The notes beneath the pieces were generated by a model. It saw nothing but the letters and a program-made list of their open reading frames with translations, ran no database searches and had not been told where the DNA came from. Positions 1-8,610 of a stretch of DNA of 64,000 bases are shown in pieces. Position numbers and translations under genes: made by a program. The stretch is from Glaciimonas soli (GTDB lineage Bacteria > Pseudomonadota > Gammaproteobacteria > Burkholderiales > Burkholderiaceae_D): the NCBI RefSeq assembly GCF_009497155.1, contig NZ_WINI01000001.1, positions 806,001-870,000 of the forward strand, given 5' to 3'. The number at the start of each line of letters is the position of its first letter. The stretch's first letter is position 1.

Positions 1-156
1 ATTGCTAGTACTGGAAACAGCCAAAGCCTGCATCTTTGCAAGCCCAAGCAATGCTACAGCGCTAACGACTATCGTAATCAACACTTCAAGCAAAGTGAAG
101 CCGCGTACTGATTTATGCGCTTTATGAGCTTTATGATTCGAGGATGAATAATACAT
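1..156 (-). CDS. pilV: Type IV pilus minor pilin PilV, N-terminal part (runs off left edge)
   Basis: Only the first 52 codons are in the window. After a basic, His-rich leader comes the class III prepilin signal RGFTLLEVLITIVVS, which prepilin peptidase PilD would cut after the Gly. A hydrophobic N-terminal helix follows. Minor pilins of the PilV family prime assembly of the type IV pilus at the inner membrane. The start is the ATG read at 154-156, 11 bases after the stop of the upstream fimT gene, so the two are probably co-transcribed. The order fimT then pilV is the usual one for the fimT-pilVWXY1E operon. Calling it PilV rather than another minor pilin rests on this order and on the leader, since the C-terminal part is not visible. 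Confidence 0.75.
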   Translation of the reverse strand, partial: MYYSSSNHKAHKAHKSVRGFTLLEVLITIVVSAVALLGLAKMQALAVSSTSN

Positions 157-167
157 AGACGAAAATC

Positions 168-719
168 TCACGTGCACGCTCCCGTACCTGATGACTGCAC
201 CTGCTGTCGACCTGTTTTTATAAGCGCCAGACATTGTGTAGCGGCGGTGTTTGTTGTGGCTGTATGAAGCGTGAATGTGACGGTACCTGTTCCGGGTAAA
301 CCAGTCGTAAAACCATCCCGGCTATACGTCACAGACGACGCAGCACTATCAGCTACAAAAGTATCGGTACCTACAAAACTTTTTTGTATGCGAAGAAAAG
401 TCACACCCGCAGCCGGTGTTGCAGACGCAGTTGGATCGGGGAAAATTATCCATCCAGTATTCCATGTGGTAGTCCCAAGACAAGTTGCACCATCTGCTGA
501 TGCGCAAATGGTCACCGGCAAACCTTGCTCAATCGCCGATGCACGGGCAAATTGCAAATCCTTTGCAAACCCATTAATTTCTGCCTGCACACGAAATTGC
601 TGTGTCATCGAAGTATACGAGGGAACAGCTATCACCATCAGAATTGCAGCAATGGCAATGACAACCATCAGCTCTATCAGAGTGACGCCGCGCTGGGATC
701 GAGGAATAATATTGTTCAT
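168..719 (-). CDS. fimT: Type IV pilus pseudopilin FimT/GspH family
   Basis: A 183-residue minor pilin precursor. The prepilin motif RGVTLIELMVVIAIAAIL lies near residue 10, with the conserved Glu at +5 of the mature protein. A GspH/FimT-like globular domain follows, with an internal FAKDLQFARASAIEQG helix and a Cys pair in the C-terminal half. FimT-type minor pilins belong to the pilus priming complex, and some bind DNA during natural transformation. A comEC gene lies in this window, but a link between the two is only inference. The ATG at 717-719 was chosen over a TTG two codons upstream. Neither has a clear ribosome binding site. The gene heads the pilin operon that leaves the window to the left. 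Confidence 0.8.
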   Translation of the reverse strand: MNNIIPRSQRGVTLIELMVVIAIAAILMVIAVPSYTSMTQQFRVQAEINGFAKDLQFARASAIEQGLPVTICASADGATCLGTTTWNTGWIIFPDPTASATPAAGVTFLRIQKSFVGTDTFVADSAASSVTYSRDGFTTGLPGTGTVTFTLHTATTNTAATQCLALIKTGRQQVQSSGTGACT

Positions 720-1028
720 GGGCAACTATATTACCAGAAAGAAATCATGATACAACACTAATGTTGCCGAAAAGTGACTTTGTTACATAAATCTGTGCCA
801 GCTATAACAAATTTGAGATTGTTTCTGTCGTGCTTGATTAACAAGCCGTTTTTACATGCTTAGTCGAGTGGTGGGAGGAGGTTGGGATCGAGTAGCAACA
901 GAAACCATGATGAAAGTTCATTTACTAATGAACATCATCACCGCCCTTTTCGCTCGGGCACTGAAGCTAGCTTGCTAATTCATTTACACAAATACGTAAG
1001 ATTTGCGAGGCGATGAAAGCTGCACGCA
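720..1028. other. Intergenic region without a recognisable gene
   Basis: About 310 bases between fimT and the tRNA-Pro terminator. It should hold the promoter of the minus-strand pilin operon. I see no convincing coding frame, RNA gene or strong hairpin here. Confidence 0.5.
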
Positions 1029-1064
1029 TAAAAAAAGGACTCAGAAGAAAAACTTCCAAGTCCT
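1029..1064 (-). terminator. Rho-independent terminator of the tRNA-Pro gene
   Basis: On the minus strand a 12-bp stem (AGGACTTGGAAG paired with CTTCTGAGTCCT, two wobble pairs) encloses a TTTTT loop. A run of seven T follows directly. It starts 27 bases after the 3' end of the tRNA. Confidence 0.85.
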
Positions 1065-1090
1065 ATTTCTTAATACTTACAACTAAATTT

Positions 1091-1167
1091 TGGTCGGAGT
1101 ACAAGGATTCGAACCTTGGACCCCCTGGTCCCAAACCAGGTGCGCTACCGGGCTGCGCTACACTCCG
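1091..1167 (-). tRNA. tRNA-Pro (anticodon TGG)
   Basis: A 77-nt cloverleaf on the minus strand. The acceptor stem CGGAGTG pairs with the 3' TACTCCG, followed by the discriminator A and an encoded CCA. The anticodon stem CCTGG/CCAGG encloses the loop TTTGGGA, giving anticodon TGG. The T-arm contains GTTCGAATCC. A good terminator follows, so the gene appears to be a monocistronic unit. Confidence 0.95.
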
Positions 1168-1349
1168 AAGAAGCAGCATGATACACACAAGTTCACGGCA
1201 CAGCAACACCATTAAGAAAAATAATTTTCTGATATAAATTGTATTGAATATGGCTGAAGAATCTGCCCCGGTGTGGGCTAGCCTGAAAGAATTTGCGTAG
1301 AATAACTATAGAGACATTTCGATCAACGCCTTCCACCTACAAAATCGCT

Positions 1350-2285
1350 ATGAACCAACTAGATCAACTCAAACAATTCACGACCATCGTTGCCGATACC
1401 GGAGATTTTCAAACGATAAAAGCCTATGCACCACGTGATGCCACTACTAATCCATCGCTCATATTAAAAGCGGTGCAAAAGCCGGAGTATGCGCCACTGC
1501 TGGCACAAGCCGTGAAAGAGCACGCGACATTGGCGACTGGTGACATTATCGACCGTTTGTTGGTGCTGTTTGGTCTGGAAATTCTGAAACTGATCCCAGG
1601 TCGCGTATCGACTGAAACTGATGCGCGACTGTCTTTTGACACCACCGGCACTGTAGAAAAAGGCCGTGCATTGATCAAGCTCTACGAAGCTGCAGGCATC
1701 TCTCGTGAGCGCATATTGATCAAAATTGCTTCAACCTGGGAAGGTATTCGCGCTGCAGAAATTTTGGAAAAAGAAGGCATACGCTGCAATTTGACGTTGT
1801 TGTTTTCGCTTCCCCAAGCGATTGCCTGCGCAGAGGCGAAAGTGCAATTGATTTCACCATTCGTTGGTCGAATTTATGACTGGTATAAAAAATCTACTGG
1901 CATCGACTACACCGGCGCCGATGACCCAGGTGTGCAGTCCGTCAAGCAAATTTACACCTATTTCCGCAAGTTTGGCTATGCCACGGAAGTAATGGGTGCC
2001 AGCTTCCGCAATACGTCGCAAATCACCGAATTGGCCGGTTGTGATTTACTCACCATCAGCCCGGATTTATTGCAAAAACTGGCAGATAGCGATGCGCCAG
2101 TTACACGTAAACTGAGTCCAGAAACAGCACGACAAGATAACGTTCAAAAAATCAACTTGAACGAATCCACTTTCCGTACGATGCTAAATGATGATGCGAT
2201 GGGTACAGAAAAACTGGCTGAAGGTATACGACAGTTCAGCGTCGATGCTGTGAAACTGGAAAAAATGGTGGATGCATTGCGTTAA
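1350..2285 (+). CDS. tal: Transaldolase
   Basis: A 311-residue class I transaldolase of the pentose phosphate pathway. It moves the dihydroxyacetone unit of sedoheptulose 7-phosphate to glyceraldehyde 3-phosphate in the cytoplasm. The Schiff-base Lys125 sits in [13 protein letters not shown]. The N-terminal DATTNPSLI and the Asp in VADTGDF match the TalB subfamily, and so does the length (TalB is about 316 residues). The ATG at 1350 ([10 protein letters not shown]) was preferred to an upstream in-frame ATG because it gives the normal N-terminus. No strong Shine-Dalgarno is seen before either. The gene stands alone, convergent with the MFS gene downstream. Confidence 0.95.
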   Translation: MNQLDQLKQFTTIVADTGDFQTIKAYAPRDATTNPSLILKAVQKPEYAPLLAQAVKEHATLATGDIIDRLLVLFGLEILKLIPGRVSTETDARLSFDTTGTVEKGRALIKLYEAAGISRERILIKIASTWEGIRAAEILEKEGIRCNLTLLFSLPQAIACAEAKVQLISPFVGRIYDWYKKSTGIDYTGADDPGVQSVKQIYTYFRKFGYATEVMGASFRNTSQITELAGCDLLTISPDLLQKLADSDAPVTRKLSPETARQDNVQKINLNESTFRTMLNDDAMGTEKLAEGIRQFSVDAVKLEKMVDALR

Positions 2286-2303
2286 GTAAAGCGGATTTCC
2301 ATT

Positions 2304-2355
2304 GGGGCGCTAAACGGCATTGAATTGAAGAGCAAGCTTCTTCAAAAAGCGCCCC
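2304..2355. terminator. Possible bidirectional hairpin between tal and the MFS gene
   Basis: GGGGCGCT at 2304-2311 pairs perfectly with AGCGCCCC at 2348-2355. The loop holds a smaller GAAG/CTTC hairpin. It lies between two convergent stop codons, which fits a terminator, but there is no T-tract. Confidence 0.4.
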
Positions 2356-2388
2356 ACATGTGGATCGGATCTTCCTAGCGGGATATCT

Positions 2389-3792
2389 TCAGTGTGAAAT
2401 ACTTTCCAGCGATGCCCCACGCGTACGCGGTCCCATCAAACTGATAACGGCCATGACGATGAACATTGCCGCCGCGATAAAAACAAAAACACCCGGCACA
2501 CCAAACTGGCCAAGTGTATAAGCAATCGCAAATGAACTGAATATCGCAGAAAAGCGGCTCCACGAATAAACAAAACCGACCGCGCGCGCCCGAATGCCTG
2601 TGGGATAAAGCTCTTGCTGATAGGCGTGGAAAGAGAACGACATAATATTATTCGTCAGCGTCAAGGTGATACCCAGCGCTACAATCATCACCGCAGTGCT
2701 GACCTGGCTGAAAATCAGACCTGCTATAACGCTGACACCTGCCATCGTGACAATAATATATTTACGCTCAAAACGGTCAGCGATTAAATAACCAATCAGC
2801 GGTCCAAGTGGTGCGGCCAAACCGATCAATGTCGTGTACAACAAACTGGAAGTGACGGCTATACCCTGCTTGATCAGCAAGGTCGGTACCCAGTTAGCGA
2901 AACCGTAAAACCCGACGGTCTGAAATATATTAAAAATAATCAACATGATGGTACGTGTGCGGTAAGGCGGTTTCCACATGTCGCTAAAAGTACCGACTTT
3001 CGCTATTGGCTCCGGCGCTCCAGGTGCCGGCAATGCCTGTCCATATTCTTCTTGCACTTTTGCTTCCAGCGCCGTGAGTATGCTGTCCGCTTCTGCCAGA
3101 CGCCCTTTGCTGGCTAACCAGCGCGGACTTTCCGGCAAATGTCGTCGTATCCACCAGACTGCTCCGGCACACAAACAACCAAACAAGACTATCCAACGCC
3201 AGCCATCGACGCCAAATGGCGCATGCGGCACCAACAAATACGATAGATAAGCCGCTAATGGAATCGCAGAAAAACCAATTGCCTGGCACACCGCAAACGC
3301 CCTGCCTCGCACCTGTTTAGGTGCTAATTCGGATAAGTAAGTGCCTATGGTAATCATCTCGACACCCAGTCCGATACCCGACACAAAACGCCATGAATTC
3401 AGACCAAAGGCAGTGGTTTGAAACAGCATCACGAAATTGGCAAAGGCATACAAAAGGAGCGAGTAGGTAAAAATAGCTCTGCGACCAAAGCGATCTGCCA
3501 GAAAGCCGCAGGCGATGGTGCCAATAAACAATCCCGCAAACAACGCAGCGATGAAACTGGCGACGCCGGAGGTCCCGAACAGTCCGGGCGTTGTCGCCGT
3601 GAGGATGCCGCTCTTGACTAAACCTGGCGCAACGTAGCCGGTATAGAGCAGATCATAAATCTCGAAAAAGAAACCCAGGCTCAGCAATAAGATAAGTTTC
3701 CATACTGAGCGTGTCGTGGGGAGACGATCTAATCTGGCAGAAATACTGCCACTATCAAGGGCTATGTTGCTCATGCGTTGGGTGTTTGCCAT
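2389..3792 (-). CDS. MFS transporter, sugar/metabolite:H+ symporter type
   Basis: A 467-residue inner-membrane transporter with about 12 hydrophobic helices. The major facilitator signature GFLADRFGRR is at residues 96-105 after TM2. PESPRWL at 220-226, at the end of TM6, is typical of the sugar-porter and metabolite:H+ symporter branch (PF00083). A second basic loop, DRFERKY, lies in the C-terminal half. The N-terminal stretch (DRLPTTRSVWKLI) resembles proteins annotated as aromatic acid or metabolite symporters in Burkholderiales. The substrate cannot be read from the sequence. The gene lies alone between tal and recR on the minus strand. Confidence 0.8.
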   Translation of the reverse strand: MANTQRMSNIALDSGSISARLDRLPTTRSVWKLILLLSLGFFFEIYDLLYTGYVAPGLVKSGILTATTPGLFGTSGVASFIAALFAGLFIGTIACGFLADRFGRRAIFTYSLLLYAFANFVMLFQTTAFGLNSWRFVSGIGLGVEMITIGTYLSELAPKQVRGRAFAVCQAIGFSAIPLAAYLSYLLVPHAPFGVDGWRWIVLFGCLCAGAVWWIRRHLPESPRWLASKGRLAEADSILTALEAKVQEEYGQALPAPGAPEPIAKVGTFSDMWKPPYRTRTIMLIIFNIFQTVGFYGFANWVPTLLIKQGIAVTSSLLYTTLIGLAAPLGPLIGYLIADRFERKYIIVTMAGVSVIAGLIFSQVSTAVMIVALGITLTLTNNIMSFSFHAYQQELYPTGIRARAVGFVYSWSRFSAIFSSFAIAYTLGQFGVPGVFVFIAAAMFIVMAVISLMGPRTRGASLESISH

Positions 3793-3830
3793 TTATTGTT
3801 AAATATATTCAGACTACACATCGCTCTGTC

Positions 3831-3854
3831 CCCTCTCCTGCTTGCAGGACAGGG
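3831..3854. terminator. Hairpin downstream of recR
   Basis: CCCTCTCCTGC and GCAGGACAGGG form an 11-bp stem with one mismatch, just past the recR stop codon on the minus strand. No T-run follows, so termination is only possible. The arm resembles the hairpin at 57114-57144, which suggests a small dispersed repeat. Confidence 0.4.
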
Positions 3855-3862
3855 GTTTATTG

Positions 3863-4459
3863 CTAAGTTGCGCGCCTATCCAACATCGCACGCGCAATCG
3901 TACCAGCATCCACATATTCCAATTCACCACCAACCGGCACGCCACGGGCTAAACGACTCACTTTAAGCCCGCGTGCTTTCATGGTTTCACTGATGTAATG
4001 CGCCGTTGCTTCACCTTCATTGGTGAAATTAGTCGCCAACACCACTTCAGCGACGACACCATCGGTAGCGCGCGCAATCAGTTTTTCCAATTGCAAATCT
4101 TTGGGACCGATACCATCGAGTGGTGACAAACGCCCCATCAGAACGAAATACAAACCTTTGTAGGTTAATGTTTGCTCTATCATTAATTGGTCAGTAGGTG
4201 TTTCGACGACGCATAGCAAAGTCGCGTCTCGATCAGCATCGAGGCACACTTCGCACAGGTCATTCTCAGTAAAGGTATTACACAGAGAGCAGTGTCTGAT
4301 TTGATCTACTGCCTGAGTCAATGCACGGCCTAACAGCGCCGCGCCATCGCGATCATGTTGCAGTAAATGATAGGCCATGCGTTGCGCCGATTTAGGCCCG
4401 ACACCGGGCAAATGGCGCAATGCTTCGGTCAACAAAAGCAAACTGGAAGGAGTTTTCAC
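3863..4459 (-). CDS. recR: Recombination mediator protein RecR
   Basis: 198 residues, the normal RecR length. It contains a helix-hairpin-helix ([11 protein letters not shown], 17-27), a zinc finger with Cys57, Cys60, Cys69 and Cys72, and a Toprim domain starting near residue 83 (VVETPTDQL). The C-terminal part [17 protein letters not shown] is highly conserved. RecR works with RecF and RecO to load RecA on gapped single-stranded DNA. It closes the dnaX-ybaB-recR cluster, separated from ybaB here by a small ABM-domain gene. Confidence 0.97.
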   Translation of the reverse strand: MKTPSSLLLLTEALRHLPGVGPKSAQRMAYHLLQHDRDGAALLGRALTQAVDQIRHCSLCNTFTENDLCEVCLDADRDATLLCVVETPTDQLMIEQTLTYKGLYFVLMGRLSPLDGIGPKDLQLEKLIARATDGVVAEVVLATNFTNEGEATAHYISETMKARGLKVSRLARGVPVGGELEYVDAGTIARAMLDRRAT

Positions 4460-4476
4460 ACGTTATTCTTTATTTT

Positions 4477-4788
4477 TTAAAAACCACGATAGTTCTTTTG
4501 ACCGACCGCTTCATAATGTAAAACGGTGGGGAAAGGATTATAAAAATGGTGCAACAACGCGCGCCACTCTTCATATTGCGGAGACTGACGAAAGCCTATC
4601 GTATGATGTTCCAGCGTCTGCCAATGGACCAATAAGATATAGCGATGCCGCTGCTCCAGGCAACGTTGCAGTTCATGAGAAATATATCCCGGCATGGAAG
4701 CGATAATTTTTTTCGCCTCCGCGAAAGCAGCTTCAAACTGCGTTTCTTGTCCGGGGATCACATCCAGGGTTGCCACTTCGAGTATCAT
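4477..4788 (-). CDS. Antibiotic biosynthesis monooxygenase (ABM) domain protein
   Basis: 103 residues with the dimeric ferredoxin-like alpha/beta-barrel pattern of ABM proteins (PF03992). It has an N-terminal strand MILEVATLDVIPG, a helix FEAAFAEAKKIIASMPGY, then HRYILLVHWQTLEHH and a C-terminal helix ending before the FYNPFP turn. Members range from heme-degrading and quinol monooxygenases to proteins of unknown role, and the specific reaction cannot be told here. The gene sits between ybaB and recR in the same orientation, which is an insertion into an otherwise conserved gene pair. It is probably co-transcribed with dnaX-ybaB. Confidence 0.75.
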   Translation of the reverse strand: MILEVATLDVIPGQETQFEAAFAEAKKIIASMPGYISHELQRCLEQRHRYILLVHWQTLEHHTIGFRQSPQYEEWRALLHHFYNPFPTVLHYEAVGQKNYRGF

Positions 4789-4836
4789 ATTTTCTCTTTA
4801 GCAGTAACGCTTAATTTCTCGCTTTTAATGGCTAAA

Positions 4837-5157
4837 TCAGAACGGCAATTTAAATCCGGCAGGCATGCCAGCAGTTAAACCTGACATTTTTTCTTCTGAA
4901 GTTTTTTCTGCTTTGCGCACTGCATCGTTAAACGCCGCCGCCACCAAATCTTCAATCATATCTTTGTCATCGGCCAGCAATGATGGGTCTATCGTGACGC
5001 GCTTAACCACATTTTTACAGGTCATCACAACCTTCACCAAACCTGCACCGGATTCACCCTCTACTTCGATCAAAGCCAATTGGTCCTGTGCTTTTTTCAT
5101 GTTCTCTTGCATGGCTTGCGCTTGTTTCATCAAGCCTGCTAATTGGCCCTTCATCAT
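4837..5157 (-). CDS. ybaB: Nucleoid-associated protein YbaB/EbfC
   Basis: 106 residues. The family pattern is clear: a Met/Gln-rich N-terminal helix ([19 protein letters not shown]), a central strand [18 protein letters not shown] and a C-terminal helix ([22 protein letters not shown]). YbaB/EbfC dimers bind DNA and bend or bridge it. The gene directly follows dnaX, as in most proteobacteria. Two start codons are adjacent (MMKG); the first is given. Confidence 0.93.
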   Translation of the reverse strand: MMKGQLAGLMKQAQAMQENMKKAQDQLALIEVEGESGAGLVKVVMTCKNVVKRVTIDPSLLADDKDMIEDLVAAAFNDAVRKAEKTSEEKMSGLTAGMPAGFKLPF

Positions 5158-5238
5158 GGTATTGCTCCTTCTGTTCGATAAAAATTAAAGTGATGAATAG
5201 TAAATGCGAATACGCAATACGTAAATGAGATTATGTGA

Positions 5239-7389
5239 TTAAGCCAGTGGCTCAATTGGCTTCACCGAACCAGGCACGATAGACGCACCGAATTCGCGAA
5301 TTATGCTGAGGATGAAAGGATCGCTCTTGGCGACATCTTCAGCTTGCCGTTGGCGCTCCGCTTGCTCAGCTAGCGCTTTGGCACTGGCGGTGTGACGCAC
5401 TGCGCCAATTTCTGTTTCCACACGCACGTTGCGGCCGAAATGTTCAGATAACGCAGCGGCCAATTTATCGATACTACCAGCCGAACGCAAAGTATCGAGT
5501 GGTATCCGCAAATGCATCTCTACCGCTGCGCCGCTGCTATCACATTTAAGTAATTCGCTTTGCTGCGCTAGCTGATGAGCGACACCGCGCACTGGCAACT
5601 GCGCGGCTAATACCGGCCAGTTACCATCCCAGTTCAAACTGGCGTCCGGATGCAATTGCAACGGCTCGACGGCGGACTCCACCATTGCCGGAGCCGCAGG
5701 TTTTGCCGGCTCCTGTTGTGTAGTCATACTTTTCCGCTCTGGTTCGATTGGCATAACTGCGGCGTGCGGCACATGCAATGACGCTTCAGGCAAGTTCCCA
5801 ACACTTCGTTGCTCCGCCTCCGAACTGGCAAAACTGGTATGCGGCAAATCAGTTGGCAACGGAATTTCTTCCCACGGCGGTGCCGATGTGTCGCTTACTC
5901 TGGCAGTTGTCGCTGGTTTTGCGCTCTGCACTGGCGCCGCTGTGATTTTCGCTGCGACTGGTGCTGCCGGTGCTGCCGGCGGTGTTGATGTTCTTTGCGC
6001 TTGATTTTTATCCGTCGATGCTCCACGCGCTGCCGCTAATGCAGCCATCGCAGGACTCAATTTAGCCGTTTGATTTGGCGCCGCTGGCATGACACTGCTG
6101 CTCACTGAAGATGGTGGACTACTCAGGCGAGCGGTTGCTGGAACTGCCGGTGTTTGCTCAGCGGGTTTTGTCGGCGCACTGGCCAAGACGCTGGCGGGTA
6201 CGACCGATTGCGGTCGAGCTGATATGGCAGCGCGTGCCTGGGCAGATGACGTCGCACCACCGCCATTAATTGCGCTAGCACTGTCATCGTGCTGCGGCCG
6301 AAACGCCAGCATGCGCAACAAGGTCATTGAAAAACCGGCATATTCATCTGGCGCCAAGCCCAGTTCATTGCGACCATGCACAACAATTTGATAAAACAAT
6401 TGCACTTCTTCGGCATCAAATGCTGCTGCCAGGCGCAACACATCATCGCGCTCGGGCAAATCTTCAGGTAAAGCTGCAGGTACCGTTTGCGCCAAAGCGA
6501 CGTGATGCAGCAAGCTGCCCAAATCCTGCAACGCCGCACTGTAGGACAAACTGCGCGTCGCCATTTCATCGGCCACGGCCAGTAATCCACTACCATCTTT
6601 ATCCGCCAGCGCATCCAAAATGCGGATCAGATACGACTGATCCAATGCACCCAACATCCCCTGCACTGCTTCCAGCGTAACCTTACCTGCTGCATAGGCA
6701 ATCGCCTGATCCGTCAGCGACAGCGCATCGCGCATAGAACCGTGCGCCCCTTGCGCCAATAAACGCAATGCCGGCGTTTCAAACGCAATATCTTCCTGTC
6801 CAAGAATATTATCCAGATGGCTGATGATATGGCCAGGCGGCATTTGCTTCAGGTTAAATTGCAAGCAACGCGACAGCACCGTGACTGGAATTTTTTGCGG
6901 ATCAGTGGTGGCAAGGATAAATTTAACATGCTCAGGCGGTTCTTCCAGCGTCTTCAACATAGAATTGAACGCGTGATTCGTCAGCATGTGGACTTCATCG
7001 ATCATATACACTTTGAAACGTGCATTGGACGGCGCATACACAGCCTGTTCCAACAATTGTGCCATTTCATCAACGCCGCGATTCGATGCGGCATCCATTT
7101 CGATGTAATCAACAAAACGCCCTGCGTCAATCGCTACACAGGCATCACACACGCCACATGGTTGCGCGGTGATTCCGCCATTACCGTCTGCCCCCTGACA
7201 ATTGAGTGCCTTGGCCAGAATCCGCGATAAGGTGGTTTTACCGACTCCACGCGTACCGGTGAATAAATACGCATGATGCAAACGCTGCTGCTCAAGCGCA
7301 TGGCTTAGCGCACGTACAACGTGCTCTTGACCAACGAGCGTCTCGAAATTTCTAGGGCGATATTTACGGGCAAGGACTTGATAGGACAT
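5239..7389 (-). CDS. dnaX: DNA polymerase III subunit tau (DnaX)
   Basis: 716 residues. The AAA+ clamp-loader module is complete: Walker A GTRGVGKTT (45-53), zinc-binding Cys64, Cys78, Cys81 and Cys84, Walker B VYMIDEVHML and sensor-1 SRC. It is followed by domain III, a long Ala/Pro/Ser-rich linker (about residues 380-580) and a C-terminal tau domain that binds the polymerase alpha subunit and DnaB. The product forms the core of the replicative clamp loader. I found no A-rich slippery heptamer like the E. coli gamma frameshift site near the linker, so a gamma form is not predicted. It is the first gene of the dnaX-ybaB-ABM-recR cluster. Confidence 0.97.
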   Translation of the reverse strand: MSYQVLARKYRPRNFETLVGQEHVVRALSHALEQQRLHHAYLFTGTRGVGKTTLSRILAKALNCQGADGNGGITAQPCGVCDACVAIDAGRFVDYIEMDAASNRGVDEMAQLLEQAVYAPSNARFKVYMIDEVHMLTNHAFNSMLKTLEEPPEHVKFILATTDPQKIPVTVLSRCLQFNLKQMPPGHIISHLDNILGQEDIAFETPALRLLAQGAHGSMRDALSLTDQAIAYAAGKVTLEAVQGMLGALDQSYLIRILDALADKDGSGLLAVADEMATRSLSYSAALQDLGSLLHHVALAQTVPAALPEDLPERDDVLRLAAAFDAEEVQLFYQIVVHGRNELGLAPDEYAGFSMTLLRMLAFRPQHDDSASAINGGGATSSAQARAAISARPQSVVPASVLASAPTKPAEQTPAVPATARLSSPPSSVSSSVMPAAPNQTAKLSPAMAALAAARGASTDKNQAQRTSTPPAAPAAPVAAKITAAPVQSAKPATTARVSDTSAPPWEEIPLPTDLPHTSFASSEAEQRSVGNLPEASLHVPHAAVMPIEPERKSMTTQQEPAKPAAPAMVESAVEPLQLHPDASLNWDGNWPVLAAQLPVRGVAHQLAQQSELLKCDSSGAAVEMHLRIPLDTLRSAGSIDKLAAALSEHFGRNVRVETEIGAVRHTASAKALAEQAERQRQAEDVAKSDPFILSIIREFGASIVPGSVKPIEPLA

Positions 7390-7693
7390 AGTTGCTAGCG
7401 CTTGGTGTTTAACTTACGGTTGAACTTGCGGGTTGCTTCACTGTTTTACTTTAATTATTGCAGACTGCATTTTACCTTAGTGAAGCTTGGATTTTCTCGC
7501 CTGCTGAACTTAGCCGTAACTTTGAAAGCATTTTCATAAAAATTGTCGCTCGTAAATTTAATACGCAAATGCATGTAAAACAATTATTAAAAACTGACAT
7601 TTCTAACAGTTACGCTATGTTTTTGCCAATATCAGAATTGGCGCGATGCAATAAAGGCAGGTAATCGCCCTCAGCCAACCTAAGGATATTGTT
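7390..7693. promoter_or_regulatory. Divergent intergenic region between dnaX and the SDR gene
   Basis: About 300 bases, AT-rich, that must carry the outward promoters of the dnaX operon and the SDR gene. A perfect 6-bp inverted repeat (GCCAAT ATCAGA ATTGGC, about 7625-7642) lies some 50 bases before the SDR start and could be an operator. The SRP RNA gene often found near dnaX is not here. A 68-codon plus-strand frame in it has no ribosome binding site or recognisable sequence, and I do not call it. Confidence 0.4.
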
Positions 7694-8506
7694 GTGATTA
7701 ATTACAAAGGTACTGCTTTAATTACCGGTGCGTCGTCGGGTATCGGCGAAACATTCGCCAAAACCCTGGCCGCTCGTGGCATGCGTGTTGTGCTGGCCGC
7801 GCGGTCGCTGGATAAATTGCAAGCACTGGCGCAAGAATTAACCGGCAAATATGGCGTACAAGCTGACGTAATTGAGGTCGATCTGGCCGAGCCGAACGGC
7901 GCGCAGTATTTGTTTCATACGACTGAATCGCGTGGCATTCATGTGACGATGCTGATCAACAACGCGGGCTTTGCCACGCATGGTCATTTTGAAACGCGCG
8001 AACTGGCACGCGAACAAGAACAAATTATATTGAATGTTTATGCACTGACTACCCTCACCCGCCTGTATTTGCCGAAATTGCTGGTGCAATCAGGATCAGC
8101 AATTATCAATGTCGCCTCAACTGCCGCATTTCAGGCATTGCCGTTTATGGCTGTGTATGGTGCCAGCAAAGCTTTTGTGCTCTCTTTTAGTGAAGCATTA
8201 TGGGGAGAACTGAAAGGCAGCAACGTGAGCATGCTGGCATTTTGTCCCGGCCCGGTGGAAACACAGTTCGCCGCGGTTGTCGGCGCTCCCGAAGCGATGG
8301 TCGGTAAACCGGATGCACCAGAATTCGTCGTGCTGAAAGCTTTGCAAGCGTTAGAAAAAAAGAAAAGTATCCTGATCCCCCGCTTTAGTCAGTATCTGCT
8401 AGCCGGCTTGGGACGACTATTACCACGACAAACCGTTATTAATATCAGCCGTGGCCTACTGCTACCAAAAGCAAAAATGGCGGTACTGGAACCGAACGGT
8501 AATTAA
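7694..8506 (+). CDS. Short-chain dehydrogenase/reductase
   Basis: 270 residues of the classical SDR type. The cofactor motif TGASSGIG is at 11-18, with an Arg-containing second strand (AARSLDKL) that suggests NADP(H). NNAG is at 89-92, and the catalytic Ser142, Tyr155 and Lys159 (YGASK) are all present. A C-terminal extension after residue 215 (KKKSILIPRFSQYLLAGLG) is hydrophobic and basic, like the membrane-associated DltE/YqjQ-type SDRs. The start codon is GTG, preceded by TAAGGAT. The substrate is unknown. The next gene (aidB) begins about 100 bases downstream. Confidence 0.88.
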   Translation: MINYKGTALITGASSGIGETFAKTLAARGMRVVLAARSLDKLQALAQELTGKYGVQADVIEVDLAEPNGAQYLFHTTESRGIHVTMLINNAGFATHGHFETRELAREQEQIILNVYALTTLTRLYLPKLLVQSGSAIINVASTAAFQALPFMAVYGASKAFVLSFSEALWGELKGSNVSMLAFCPGPVETQFAAVVGAPEAMVGKPDAPEFVVLKALQALEKKKSILIPRFSQYLLAGLGRLLPRQTVINISRGLLLPKAKMAVLEPNGN

Positions 8507-8610
8507 ATAGATATCAAATACCAAATAAGTTTTAAAGCAGAAAAAACTGGCTCCGCATTCCAGCCAGGTCAACTTGACGTAACATCATAAGTCTCAACGA
8601 GGAGACGCAT

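Noticed and set aside
271-761. Plus-strand open frames opposite fimT
   Set aside because: They are antisense to a clear prepilin gene and have no recognisable sequence or ribosome binding site.
5239-7389. Programmed frameshift in dnaX giving a gamma subunit
   Set aside because: No A-AAA-AAG-like slippery site was found in the expected linker region; the longest A run I noticed there is five.
7458-7664. 68-codon plus-strand frame between dnaX and the SDR gene
   Set aside because: No ribosome binding site and no family-like sequence; it lies in an AT-rich divergent promoter region.
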